Below are positions 36,490-45,200 of a stretch of DNA of 64,000 bases, piece after piece. Below the pieces are notes generated by a model that saw only the letters and a program-made list of their open reading frames with translations, ran no database searches and was not told where the DNA came from. Numbering within the stretch: the first letter of the stretch is position 1; the number at the start of each line of letters is the position of its first letter. The position numbers were made by a program, and so were the translations under genes. Origin of the DNA: Marinoscillum sp040218045 (GTDB lineage: Bacteria; Bacteroidota; Bacteroidia; Cytophagales; Cyclobacteriaceae); contig JAVJQA010000009.1 of assembly GCA_040218045.1 (NCBI GenBank), positions 1 to 64,000 on the forward strand. The letters are read 5' to 3'.

Positions 36490-37626
36490 ATGAAAAATGA
36501 AACAAGATGCGTTCACCCTTTAGGCAAACCAAAAGACAAACCGATTAGCGTTACCCCCGCAATTCACCCCTCAACAGCATACCACTACATTGATAATGGC
36601 CAATTGATCTATCCCGGCTTCTCTTCTACTCCAAACCAGGAGCGTTTGGGAAAAATCATTGCAAACCTTGAGGGTGCGGATTTCGGAATTGCTTTTAGCT
36701 CTGGGATGGCAGCTATTACCAGTACTATTCTTTCTCTTGTAAGAGCTGGGGACCACATTATTTGGAGCAAGGAACTCTATGGCGGAACCCAGAAATTTGC
36801 CACTGATGAGCTGAGTCACAGACAAGTTTCATGCAGTTTCGTGAATGGCTCGGTTGAGGATTTGGAGCGCGCAAGACTCCCAAATACAAAATTGGTTTTC
36901 ATAGAATCGCCCTCCAATCCTACCCTCAAAATCGTTGACCTGATGGCAGTGTCTACCTGGGCACAAAAAAACAAACTGATTACTATCATAGACAACACAT
37001 TTGCAACTCCTATAAACCAACGCCCACTCTCTTTAGGGTTTGACATTGTGCTACATAGTGGAACAAAATTTCTTGGTGGCCACAACGATTTGATGTTTGG
37101 TGGATTGGCCACCAAATGGCCCGACTATTATGAGTTGATAAGGAAATATATCAAACTGCATGGTGGTAGTCTGGATGCCCATTCGTGCTACTTAGCCGAA
37201 AGAAGCATAAAAACCTTAAGCTTGAGAGTGAGACAACAAAATGAATCTGCACTAAATATTGCACATTTCCTACAGGACCACCACATGATCAGCAAAGTGT
37301 ATTACCCGGGCCTACCTACACACGAAAATCATCAGATCGCCAGAAACCAAATGTCAGGTTACGGAGGTTTGCTTTCTTTTCAAATAGAAGCATCACCTAC
37401 CCGGCTAAAAACCTTTTTATCTCATCTCAGAATTATTAGCCCAGCGCTAAGTCTTGGAGGGGTTGAAAGTTTGATTTGCATTCCTGCTCATACTTCACAC
37501 GCCGGGATGTCTGCCAGTAACCTGATGGATTTAAATATTACTGATACCTTATTGCGCTTATCAGTAGGAATTGAAGATGCAGAGGATCTTATTGAGGATC
37601 TTTCATCAGCACTTCTTAGCATGTAG
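36490..37626 (+). CDS. Trans-sulfuration family PLP enzyme (cystathionine gamma-synthase/lyase or methionine gamma-lyase type)
   Basis: 378 residues from ATG 36490; an upstream ATG at 36451 would overlap the flavodoxin gene. Cys/Met_Meta_PP fold: 'CVHPLGKPKDKPISVTPAIH', 'YPGFSSTPNQERLGKIIANL', 'FSSGMAAITSTILSLVRAGD', 'IIDNTFATPINQRPL', PLP-binding Lys in 'LHSGTKFLGGHNDLM', and 'ALSLGGVESLICIPAHTSH'. The YxR/T motif is changed to 'YPGFSSTPN' (usually Y.R..NPT), so substrate choice is unclear. It is cytoplasmic, in the cluster downstream of the sigma-54 promoter. Confidence 0.93.
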   Translation: MKNETRCVHPLGKPKDKPISVTPAIHPSTAYHYIDNGQLIYPGFSSTPNQERLGKIIANLEGADFGIAFSSGMAAITSTILSLVRAGDHIIWSKELYGGTQKFATDELSHRQVSCSFVNGSVEDLERARLPNTKLVFIESPSNPTLKIVDLMAVSTWAQKNKLITIIDNTFATPINQRPLSLGFDIVLHSGTKFLGGHNDLMFGGLATKWPDYYELIRKYIKLHGGSLDAHSCYLAERSIKTLSLRVRQQNESALNIAHFLQDHHMISKVYYPGLPTHENHQIARNQMSGYGGLLSFQIEASPTRLKTFLSHLRIISPALSLGGVESLICIPAHTSHAGMSASNLMDLNITDTLLRLSVGIEDAEDLIEDLSSALLSM

Positions 37627-37712
37627 TCTGATTGAAGTATTTACCTGCAAAACAAATTATTTTCAGTCTGATTTCGTTTATATTTCTAAACTATTCAAAA
37701 ACACCCCGAATT

Positions 37713-38369
37713 ATGAAATGGATATATATAATCAACCAAAAAACTAAAGCATCATTTGCATTAGGAACAATCTTCATCTTGATACTGATGACGAATTTGG
37801 CGGACAGCAGGCACGCGTCCGAATTAAAAAGCTCATTCTCTTCATTTTACAAAGACAGACTAATTGTAGAAGGCTACATCTATGAAATGTCGAGCTTAAT
37901 GCATGAAAAGGAAATAATTTTTAAATCTGAACTGGCGAGAGCAAAGAGTCCATTGACAGAAAGAAATCAGGAAATCAATAGCTCCATGAATCAACTAATG
38001 AAAGACTATGAAGAAACCAAGCTGACTGAGTCGGAAACGCTTCATTTTGATAACTTGAAAAAGGAGTTTGCACGTCTGGCGGATTCAGAGGTCGTTTTTG
38101 GAGAGACTTCAGAAAGAAGCGTTCATACCCAACAACAAATCATACTACATCATCAAAAAATCTCCAAAAGTCTTGATGAACTATCAGGCATTCAGCTTTC
38201 GGAAGGACAAAACATCCTTGATAAATCGAACCGCATATTTGCCTCTGATTATATTACTTCGAAATTTGAAATTGGTGTCTTATTTATCATTGGATTGATT
38301 ATTCAGGCGCTTATCTTTTCTTCTCGATCGTTTACCTCTAAATTTCCCCAGCAGAGTTCACTTAATTAA
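37713..38369 (+). CDS. Membrane protein with chemoreceptor-like helical sensor, no output domain (paralogue)
   Basis: 218 residues from ATG 37713 ('MKWIYIINQK'); the frame opens earlier at a TTG (37632), but the paralogue at 34673 also starts MKW. Two membrane helices (~14-31 and ~185-203) flank a ~150-residue helical periplasmic domain. Like its relative it ends ~15 residues after the second helix with no signalling domain. Between the two paralogues lie the secreted protein, flavodoxin and PLP enzyme genes. It is 4 bp upstream of the truncated haemoglobin gene. Confidence 0.75.
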   Translation: MKWIYIINQKTKASFALGTIFILILMTNLADSRHASELKSSFSSFYKDRLIVEGYIYEMSSLMHEKEIIFKSELARAKSPLTERNQEINSSMNQLMKDYEETKLTESETLHFDNLKKEFARLADSEVVFGETSERSVHTQQQIILHHQKISKSLDELSGIQLSEGQNILDKSNRIFASDYITSKFEIGVLFIIGLIIQALIFSSRSFTSKFPQQSSLN

Positions 38370-38373
38370 CTTA

Positions 38374-38766
38374 ATGTCACTACCAGATATAAAAGACCTC
38401 ACGGACATCAAACTTCTAGTAGACAGCTTCTACGATAAAATCAGAAATGACCCCAAATTAAGCCCGATATTCAATGAGGTAATCAAAGATAAATGGCCAG
38501 TGCATTTGGAAAAAATGTACACCTTCTGGCAGACGGCCCTGCTCTCAGAACACACCTATTTCGGCAGACCGTTCCCACCTCATGCGCAGCTACCTGTAGA
38601 TGCCTCGCATTTTGATAGATGGATTACGCTTTTTTACGAAACCATTGATGAAAACTTCGTTGGAGAAAAAGCAGATGAAGCAAAAATCAGGTCAGGAAAA
38701 ATGGCCATGATGTTTCAATACAAAATAGAATACTTCAGGGAAAGTGGGAAAAAGCCACTCATGTGA
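38374..38766 (+). CDS. Group III truncated haemoglobin
   Basis: 130 residues, normal length. 'MSLPDIKDLTDIKLLVDSFY' leads to 'NDPKLSPIFNEVIKDKWPVH', 'LEKMYTFWQTALLSEHTYFG', the proximal-His region 'HAQLPVDASHFDRWITLFYE' and 'AKIRSGKMAMMFQYKIEYFR'. This is the usual order in trHbP (group III) globins, which bind O2 or NO in the cytoplasm; roles in nitrosative stress or microaerobic respiration are known for the family. It is 4 bp after the receptor-like gene, so probably in the same transcript. The last 86 bp recur in decayed form at 40191-40277. Confidence 0.93.
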   Translation: MSLPDIKDLTDIKLLVDSFYDKIRNDPKLSPIFNEVIKDKWPVHLEKMYTFWQTALLSEHTYFGRPFPPHAQLPVDASHFDRWITLFYETIDENFVGEKADEAKIRSGKMAMMFQYKIEYFRESGKKPLM

Positions 38767-38767
38767 A
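38681..38767 (+). repeat. Haemoglobin-gene 3' end, upstream copy of a duplication
   Basis: This segment of the intact gene is ~90% identical (about 9 differences in 87 bp) to 40191-40277. The pair flanks 1.4 kb carrying a ClC fragment and a secreted-protein gene. Confidence 0.85.
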
Positions 38768-39142
38768 TCCAGGAAAGAGGCTCGCTTAGTGACCCTTCTT
38801 CTATTTAAAATAGTTGCCATTTCCATTACAGTAACTTCGGGCTGGCGGGCTGGATTTATTATTCCGTTATTCTTTACAGGTGCCGTCCTTGGTCTTATCA
38901 TTCATCAGGTTGTCCCATCAGTAAATATTTCATTGGTAGTGGTTAGTTGTATGGCTGCCATCAATGTATGTGTCACAAGAACACCTTTAAGCACAACCAT
39001 TCTATTGGCCACACTTACTGGGTTCACCTATTTTATACCGATATTATTTGCCAGACTGACGGGGTACTTCTTAGCACCAAAGGCACCATTTATTTCTACT
39101 CAATTAAAAGAGGAAGGTTCAGGGCCAAAAACCATTAAATAA
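38768..39142 (+). pseudogene. C-terminal fragment of a ClC-type chloride channel
   Basis: The reading frame 'LVTLLLFKIVAISITVTSGW', 'RAGFIIPLFFTGAVLGLIIH', 'TRTPLSTTILLATLTG' carries the ClC signature of the second half (K..A...T...G..GG...P..F.GA..G) and ~120 of a usual 400-550 residues. It has no start of its own and begins directly at the haemoglobin stop codon; the nominal ATG at 38744 lies inside that gene. It is therefore a truncated relic joined to the haemoglobin gene by rearrangement. Confidence 0.7.
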
Positions 39143-39248
39143 CTCTAAAGATTTACCGAGGCTGTGCGAGTGTTTTAAACAAAGCTCTTGTGAATTGATT
39201 AAAAGACAGAATCATATTAGCTTACTGTACCCAAAAATATTAGAAGCT

Positions 39249-39956
39249 ATGACCCGATTATTTCTTACAATTCTGTCAACTTATCTGTCGCTCATCTCAT
39301 TTTCACAATCACCCATCGGTGCATGGGAACGGACATTCACAAATGAGTCTGGAGAAACCATCAAAAGTGTGGTGATTTTCGCTGAAGGCTATCAATCCAT
39401 AGCTTATTACAATGCAGAAACAGGTGCATTTGTCAGCACAAATGGTGGTACATGGGCATTGGAAGGTAGCATGATGACTGAAAAAGTGGAGTTTGACACT
39501 AAAAACCCAGATCGTGTGGGTTCCGAAATTAAGTTTGAAATAGCCTTATCAGATAATGCATTGGAGATCGTAGGTACTGATGTACGGATGACACGCATTG
39601 ATAATGGCACACCTGGCGCACTTAATGGTGCCTGGCTAATGTCAGGTCGGATCAAAGATGGAGAAACACAATCACGTGACACCAATCGTCCACGGAAAAC
39701 CATGAAAATCCTCTCCGGTACTCGCTTTCAATGGATAGCTTACAATACCGAGACAAAAGAGTTCATGGGTACTGGCGGTGGCGCTTACACAACAATAGAT
39801 GGCAAGTACACAGAAAACATCAAGTTCTTCTCCCGAGATGAATCAAGAGTTGGAGCTAGCCTTGAGTTTGACTACCAACTAAAAGGCAAAGACTGGCACC
39901 ATAGCGGACTATCCAGCAAAGGCGATCCCATGTACGAGATATGGAGTATGCGGTAG
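39249..39956 (+). CDS. Secreted two-repeat protein of unknown function
   Basis: 235 residues from ATG 39249 (signal peptide 'MTRLFLTILSTYLSLISFSQ'); an earlier ATG at 39195 is less likely. The mature part contains two similar halves of ~100 residues: 'GAWERTF...FAEGYQSIAYYNAETGAF' and 'GAWLMSG...LSGTRFQWIAYNTETKEF', each followed by GG.(W/Y) and an 'ENIKF/EKVEF' strand and 'SRVGASLEF/DRVGSEIKF'. This looks like a tandem lipocalin-like beta-barrel (DUF4488-like). Ligand unknown. It lies between the two copies of the haemoglobin 3' end. Confidence 0.75.
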   Translation: MTRLFLTILSTYLSLISFSQSPIGAWERTFTNESGETIKSVVIFAEGYQSIAYYNAETGAFVSTNGGTWALEGSMMTEKVEFDTKNPDRVGSEIKFEIALSDNALEIVGTDVRMTRIDNGTPGALNGAWLMSGRIKDGETQSRDTNRPRKTMKILSGTRFQWIAYNTETKEFMGTGGGAYTTIDGKYTENIKFFSRDESRVGASLEFDYQLKGKDWHHSGLSSKGDPMYEIWSMR

Positions 39957-40423
39957 CGACCAGATAATGTGGTGGTAATAGCTCTACTTTGTCAAGTTTA
40001 TATCCTGAAATGAATTCAGTATGACGTTACTTGGTTTTAATCTTCGTTCTATCAACCTAGGGGTCATACTGAACTTGTTTCAGTATCTGTGGTTATAACT
40101 TGGCAAAGTAGGAATCGTGCCATTTCATTGAGGTGAAGTTTTCGAACACATTGATCTTAAAGTTGATTTTGCGCATAGCAGGAGGGTAATCAAACATCAG
40201 GTCGGGAAAAATGGCCATGATGTTTCAGTAATAAATAGAATCTTTCAGGGAAAGTGGTAAAAAGCCACTCACGTGAAATATAGAAGTAACAACGAGACTT
40301 GTTGTAACCATTGTAAGTGTGTATTCGAGGAAGCACATTTGGATACGTAAATCATGATCAAACTATCTATGGGTTGCCGTTTACGATTCAGTATCTTTCA
40401 CAAATATTAAAACTAAAGTTGCA
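39957..40423. other. Intergenic region with haemoglobin relic
   Basis: No intact gene. It holds a short inverted box TCATACTGAAC...GTTTCAGTATC (~40066-40091), a type common in Bacteroidota intergenic DNA, and the haemoglobin 3'-end relic at 40191-40277. A promoter for the thioredoxin gene must lie in the last ~100 bp. Confidence 0.6.
40191..40277 (+). pseudogene. Relic of a truncated-haemoglobin gene 3' end
   Basis: It matches 38681-38767 at ~90% but carries in-frame stops after MMFQ (TAATAA-like run at ~40229). No upstream part of the gene is present. Confidence 0.85.
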
Positions 40424-41566
40424 ATGTTGAAACTCAAATTCAAATCAATAATATGGATCGCCCTGACCTGTGCAGTATCTCATGGGACTTATAGCCAATC
40501 TCAGGATAAAAAGGTTAAGCCTCTTGCATTGGGTAGTTCTGCACCTGATTTCAGTCTGCCCGGAACTGATGGAAAAACCTACTCACTTTCTGATTTCTCA
40601 AAAGACTTTCTGGTTGTTGTTTTCACGTGCAATCATTGCCCTACTGCCCAGGCCTATGAGAAACGGCTGGTAGAGATTACGGCCAGATATACCCCGAAAA
40701 ATGTTGATTTTGTGGCCATATCACCTAACGACCCAAAAGCGGTGAGTTTATCCGAGCTTGGATATAGCGACCTCAATGATGACCTGGAGTCCATGAAACT
40801 GCGAGCAAGTGATATGAAGTATAACTTCCCTTACCTATACGATGGTGACAGCCAGACTACTGCGCTGAAGTATGGCCCAGCTGCTACACCCCATGTATTT
40901 GTTTTTGATAAAAATCGGGTGTTGGTTTATTCAGGGCGAATTGATGACACCGAAAACCCATACACAGAACCTGGGGATAAAAACCTAATCAATGCACTGG
41001 ATGCCTTGCTGGCAGGAAACAGTCCTGATAAAGTTGTGACAAAGACTTTTGGCTGCTCTATCAAATGGTCATGGAAAGATGATTGGTTGGCCAAAGAACG
41101 TAAGGAATGGTCAATGGAACCAGTTTCCCTGAATGACATTGATGTTTCAGGTGTAAAAACCCTTTTAAAAAATGACACTGACAATTTGCGATTGATCAAC
41201 GTCTGGGCCACTTGGTGTGGCCCTTGCGTTCAGGAGTTTCCTGAGTTTGTAGATATCAACAGAATGTATCGCGGTAGGGATTTCGAGTTTGTTTCGATAA
41301 CTACAGACAAGCCGTCAAAAAAAGAGAAAGCATTGGAATTTCTCACTAAAAAAGAAGCTTCAAATACCAATTACATCTATAGCGGCAAAAATACTTACGA
41401 CCTGATAGAGGCTGTGGATCCTGAATGGCAGGGAGCCTTACCTTATACGATTCTAGTAGCTCCAGGTGGTAAAGCCATCTACAAGGTGGACGGAACCATC
41501 GACCCATATGCCCTCAAAAAAGCAATCGTGGAATATTTGGGCAGATTTTATGCTGACAATGAATGA
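40424..41566 (+). CDS. Exported protein with two thioredoxin-fold domains
   Basis: 380 residues. The signal peptide ends near residue 25. The first domain (~35-200) is of AhpC/TSA-redoxin type: 'SSAPDFSLPGTDGKTYSLSD', with a CNHC pair (C69, C72) instead of the usual redox site, and 'AISPNDP'. The second (~235-375) is TlpA-like with 'LINVWATWCGPCVQEFPEF' (CGPC at 265-268) and cis-Pro in 'GALPYTILVAPGGK'. It is probably a periplasmic thiol-disulfide oxidoreductase or cytochrome/metal-centre assembly factor. It stands alone; a convergent terminator lies 14 bp downstream. Confidence 0.88.
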   Translation: MLKLKFKSIIWIALTCAVSHGTYSQSQDKKVKPLALGSSAPDFSLPGTDGKTYSLSDFSKDFLVVVFTCNHCPTAQAYEKRLVEITARYTPKNVDFVAISPNDPKAVSLSELGYSDLNDDLESMKLRASDMKYNFPYLYDGDSQTTALKYGPAATPHVFVFDKNRVLVYSGRIDDTENPYTEPGDKNLINALDALLAGNSPDKVVTKTFGCSIKWSWKDDWLAKERKEWSMEPVSLNDIDVSGVKTLLKNDTDNLRLINVWATWCGPCVQEFPEFVDINRMYRGRDFEFVSITTDKPSKKEKALEFLTKKEASNTNYIYSGKNTYDLIEAVDPEWQGALPYTILVAPGGKAIYKVDGTIDPYALKKAIVEYLGRFYADNE

Positions 41567-41579
41567 TTTATCATAAAAA

Positions 41580-41604
41580 AGGCCAACATTTTATGTGTTG
41601 GCCT
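41580..41604 (-). terminator. Rho-independent terminator of the small basic-protein gene
   Basis: AGGCCAACA and TGTTGGCCT (9-bp perfect arms, 7-nt loop) are followed on the minus strand by TTTTTT. It lies between the convergent ends of the thioredoxin gene and the gene at 41617 and serves the latter best. Confidence 0.85.
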
Positions 41605-41616
41605 CTGGTATCATGA

Positions 41617-41856
41617 TCAAGCTTGATCTTTCTTTTCGTCCTCAGGCTTTCTCTTCTTTTTGTCTTCTTTTGGAGGCTCTGGTTTTTCATCAACGATATT
41701 TCCGAACTCATCTACGTAGGCAATCATATCGTCTAGAGTTCCACCTTTATCGTTGTTTTCTTTGCGCTCCATTTTTTTCTCAAACTTCTCCTTCTTCTTC
41801 ATCTGTTTCTTCTTCTCCTTCTGCTTTTTCATGAAACTGTTCTGTGATCTTGCCAT
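41617..41856 (-). CDS. Small lysine-rich conserved protein
   Basis: 79 residues, highly charged: 'MARSQNSFMKKQKEKKKQMK' then a conserved centre 'GGTLDDMIAYVDEFGNIVDE' and a K/E/P-rich tail. This type is common in Bacteroidota, usually next to a cold-shock protein gene; none is adjacent here. It is probably cytoplasmic and nucleic-acid or ribosome associated; function unknown. The terminator immediately downstream supports expression. Confidence 0.75.
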   Translation of the reverse strand: MARSQNSFMKKQKEKKKQMKKKEKFEKKMERKENNDKGGTLDDMIAYVDEFGNIVDEKPEPPKEDKKKRKPEDEKKDQA

Positions 41857-42208
41857 ACGTAGTATAATTTAAGTGTAACATAACCAGTCACTTTCTACCC
41901 CTGGGATGTACTGTCGGTCCCACTCCCTAACTGGATTTGGATTCAAGCTCTTTCTCTTTTTGATCTTTGACTGAGCGCCAATATTCATTAAATCAGTGAA
42001 AGAAACGATATCAACAACGAAGTGCCTTAGGGAAACAATGGTGAAGGCTAAATGCAGGTGACTGTAAACCGCTTTTCCAATTACAAAGATAAAGGTTTTG
42101 TTTGGCTTAATAGTTCAATAATTTAAGAAAGCCTTTCTTGGCCTAGGAATTGCTAGTAAAAGTATTCATCATTATATCTTTATTAAAAAATAAACCGCAC
42201 AGCCTATT
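41857..42208. other. Intergenic region
   Basis: 352 bp between divergent genes, so it must contain promoters for both. I see no RNA gene or clear regulatory motif. Confidence 0.4.
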
Positions 42209-45200
42209 ATGTTTCATAAGCCACTCATCCTTAGCCTATTAATCCTTCAGTGTATTAAAGGGATGGCGCAGGTGGACCTGATTGTTCCGCTAGGTCATAG
42301 CCGAAAGATTGTTGATTTTACTGTTTCCCCGGATAATCAATGGATGGCATCAGTGGATGGCTCCAATGAAGTCAAAGTATGGGATTTTCAAACTACTGAA
42401 GAAGTCTATCACTTTAAAGGTCATGAAAATGCCACAGTGGCTGTTGCTTATCATCCCATTGAAAATGTACTGGTCAGTGCAGATGTTACTGGCAAGTGCA
42501 TTACATGGGATCAAGGAGGGACAAAACTTTGGTCTGTTCATCATGGAGAAAACATCAGTGCTTTAGCGTTTAGTCAATCGGGTGACACACTGATTACAAT
42601 TGGAGGAAGCAAAATGAAGCTGTGGCTTGAATCCAAACTCTTGGACACATGGACTTCCAAAATAGAAAAAATAGAAGCTGCAACACTCACTTCAGACCAC
42701 CAACTAGTCATTGGAGGCACGAATGGTTCAGTGGAAACCTATCATTTAGGAAGGGGTAACGAGAAAAAATCTATCCGAGTAAGTGAGAGTGATGTGCTGA
42801 CAATGACATCTTTCTCTGGCCAGGTATTCATAGGCACACAAAAGGGAGAATTGATCAGTTTGAACCTCAAAACCCTTGAAAGTAAAAAAGAACGTGCTAT
42901 GTCCCTGCGGGTGTATGATTTAACCTATGTTCCTTCTGTTGGCACGCTATTCGCCGCAGGTAGAGACGATAAGGAGAATTTACGAGCATTCGATTCAGAC
43001 CTGAAATCGACTCCCTTGGGGATCGACTGGAAGGAAGATACTGAATCTGAAGCCTTTGCTTTTGGTATTGGTGTGATCAAATGCAACAGTGACACTACCC
43101 TGCTCATAGCTGACTATAACAACAGGATCAGAGCGTATGATTTTAAGAATAAAAAGTGGTCTAAATCTTTTAAAGGAAGAGCAGCAGCCATTTATGACCT
43201 CTCTGTGGACAGAACAGGAACAAAGTTGGCCATTGCATCCAACCACGATGTGATCAAGGTGTTAGACCTTACCGGAACTGCTTCCGATATTACTTTTTCG
43301 TCCAGTGCCATGGGATCACGAGCTATTGATTTTCACCCGGTGAATCCGGTAGTAGCTGCTTATGGGTTGGATGAACAGATTACTGTGACCAATCTCATCA
43401 ACAACAAAACTGTCTTCTCTCTCAAAGCCAATGGTAAGTACCGTACAACTCCGGTGACATTCGACCCCACAGGAAGATATGTGCTCAGAAAAAGCAGTGA
43501 AGAAGATTTTGACTTTTACAATTTCCAAACCAGTAAGCCTCAGAATCTCAAAGTGAAGAACGGTAAAGACTATGTGTTTTCTCCGGACGGCAGAAAACTC
43601 ATTTTTCATACCAATAATGGAATTGCAGTTTTTGATCCGATTACTTTTCAGAAGCTAACTGAACTGAACCTGACCGACGTTCAGAGTATTGCCATTTCGC
43701 CATCCGGTATGCTTACAGTTCTTCAGAAAGATGATCTAACTACTGATTTTTATAGTCTGAAGGATTTGACAAAAACAGGATCAATACAATTGTCAGCAAG
43801 TTCAGATGTTCTAAAGTGGAGTCCAGATGGTAAGTTCCTGATTGGTATTCGCAACTCCGTAAAACGTGGAGAACCGGCCTCTGACTATAGCGTTAAAATT
43901 TATGATCCTGAAAATGGCCAGGTAAATAAGACATTACCGGGTCATTCGGGGTTTACCTATGATATCGAATTTGTCAATAACAAGATGCTCACGGCGGGTT
44001 TGGATGGGATAATTCGAATTTGGGAATTGGATGGTAAATCCCAAGAAGAGCTTGGCATGTTGATTCCTTTTGAAGGCCAAGAATATGTAGTCACCACTCC
44101 CAAAGGTCTCTATGATGCTACTGCTGGAGCATCAGGTGAGCTTCATTACACGAAAGCAGGCAAACTCATTGCCCTGGATCAGATCAAGGATCATTATTAC
44201 GAACCGAAACTCCTGTCAAAAATTCTTGGCTTGAATAGCGAGCAGATTAGGGTTTCAAACAACATTTCTGGTGTCGGGCTCTATCCGGAAATTTCGCTAG
44301 AGCATCCTTTAAAGAATGATGGTAAGCTTGGAATCAACCTTAACAATAGTGGTGGTGGAATTGGCCGGGTATTGATTCTCATCAATGGCAAAGAAGTGAG
44401 CAGCGATGTACGGGCCGCCTCTACTCCAGCGAATGATCGATCTCTCGAAATTGACTATGACATTACTGATCATCCTTTTCTTTACAATGACCGGGTCAAT
44501 AAGATAACGATTAAGGCTTACAATCAAGATGGATCTCTTAGCTCTGATGAAAAAAGCCTTTATGTCTTTGGCGAAAATAAGGCACTTGAGCCTCCGTCTC
44601 TCTATGCCATCATAGCAGGAAGTTCGGATTACAAAGGAGAAAGCCTGGATTTAAAGTATGCGGCAAAAGATGCCACTGATTTGGCCAATGCGCTGAATCT
44701 TAGTGCCTCCAAATACCTTGGGGCTGAAAAAACCAATATCACCCTTTTGACAACAGAACAGGAGCAATCTCAATGGCCCACCAAGCAGAACATTCAAAAA
44801 GCATTTGATGAATACAAGACCAAAGCAAAAGCCAATGATATCCTGTTTGTTTACCTCGCTGGCCATGGAGTGAACCAGTCCGGTGAAAACAGCGACTTTT
44901 ATTACCTGACCTGCAGTGCAGAAAGTGGAGACATGAATAACACAGTGCTCAGAGAAGAGTCAGCAATATCCAGTAGGGAATTTACAGAATACATTAAGTC
45001 TGTTCCTGCACTCAAGCAAATCATGATCATTGATGCCTGTCATTCAGGTAGATTGGCTTCTTCCCTGGGTTCCAGCAGAAGTGCTGTGAGTTCTACTCAA
45101 ATAAGGGCCCTGGAACGGATGAAGGACAGGACAGGTCTTTTTGTGCTTGCTGGTTCGGCTGCAGACGCTGTAAGCTATGAAACAACGCTGTATGGTCAGG

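Noticed and set aside
38744..38767. ATG 38744 as a start for the ClC-like gene
   Set aside because: It lies inside the haemoglobin coding region and gives an unrelated leader; the ClC part is a fragment without its own start.
40060..40100. Inverted TCATACTGAAC...GTTTCAGTATC box as a terminator
   Set aside because: No T-run, and it is not placed right after a gene; more likely a dispersed intergenic repeat.
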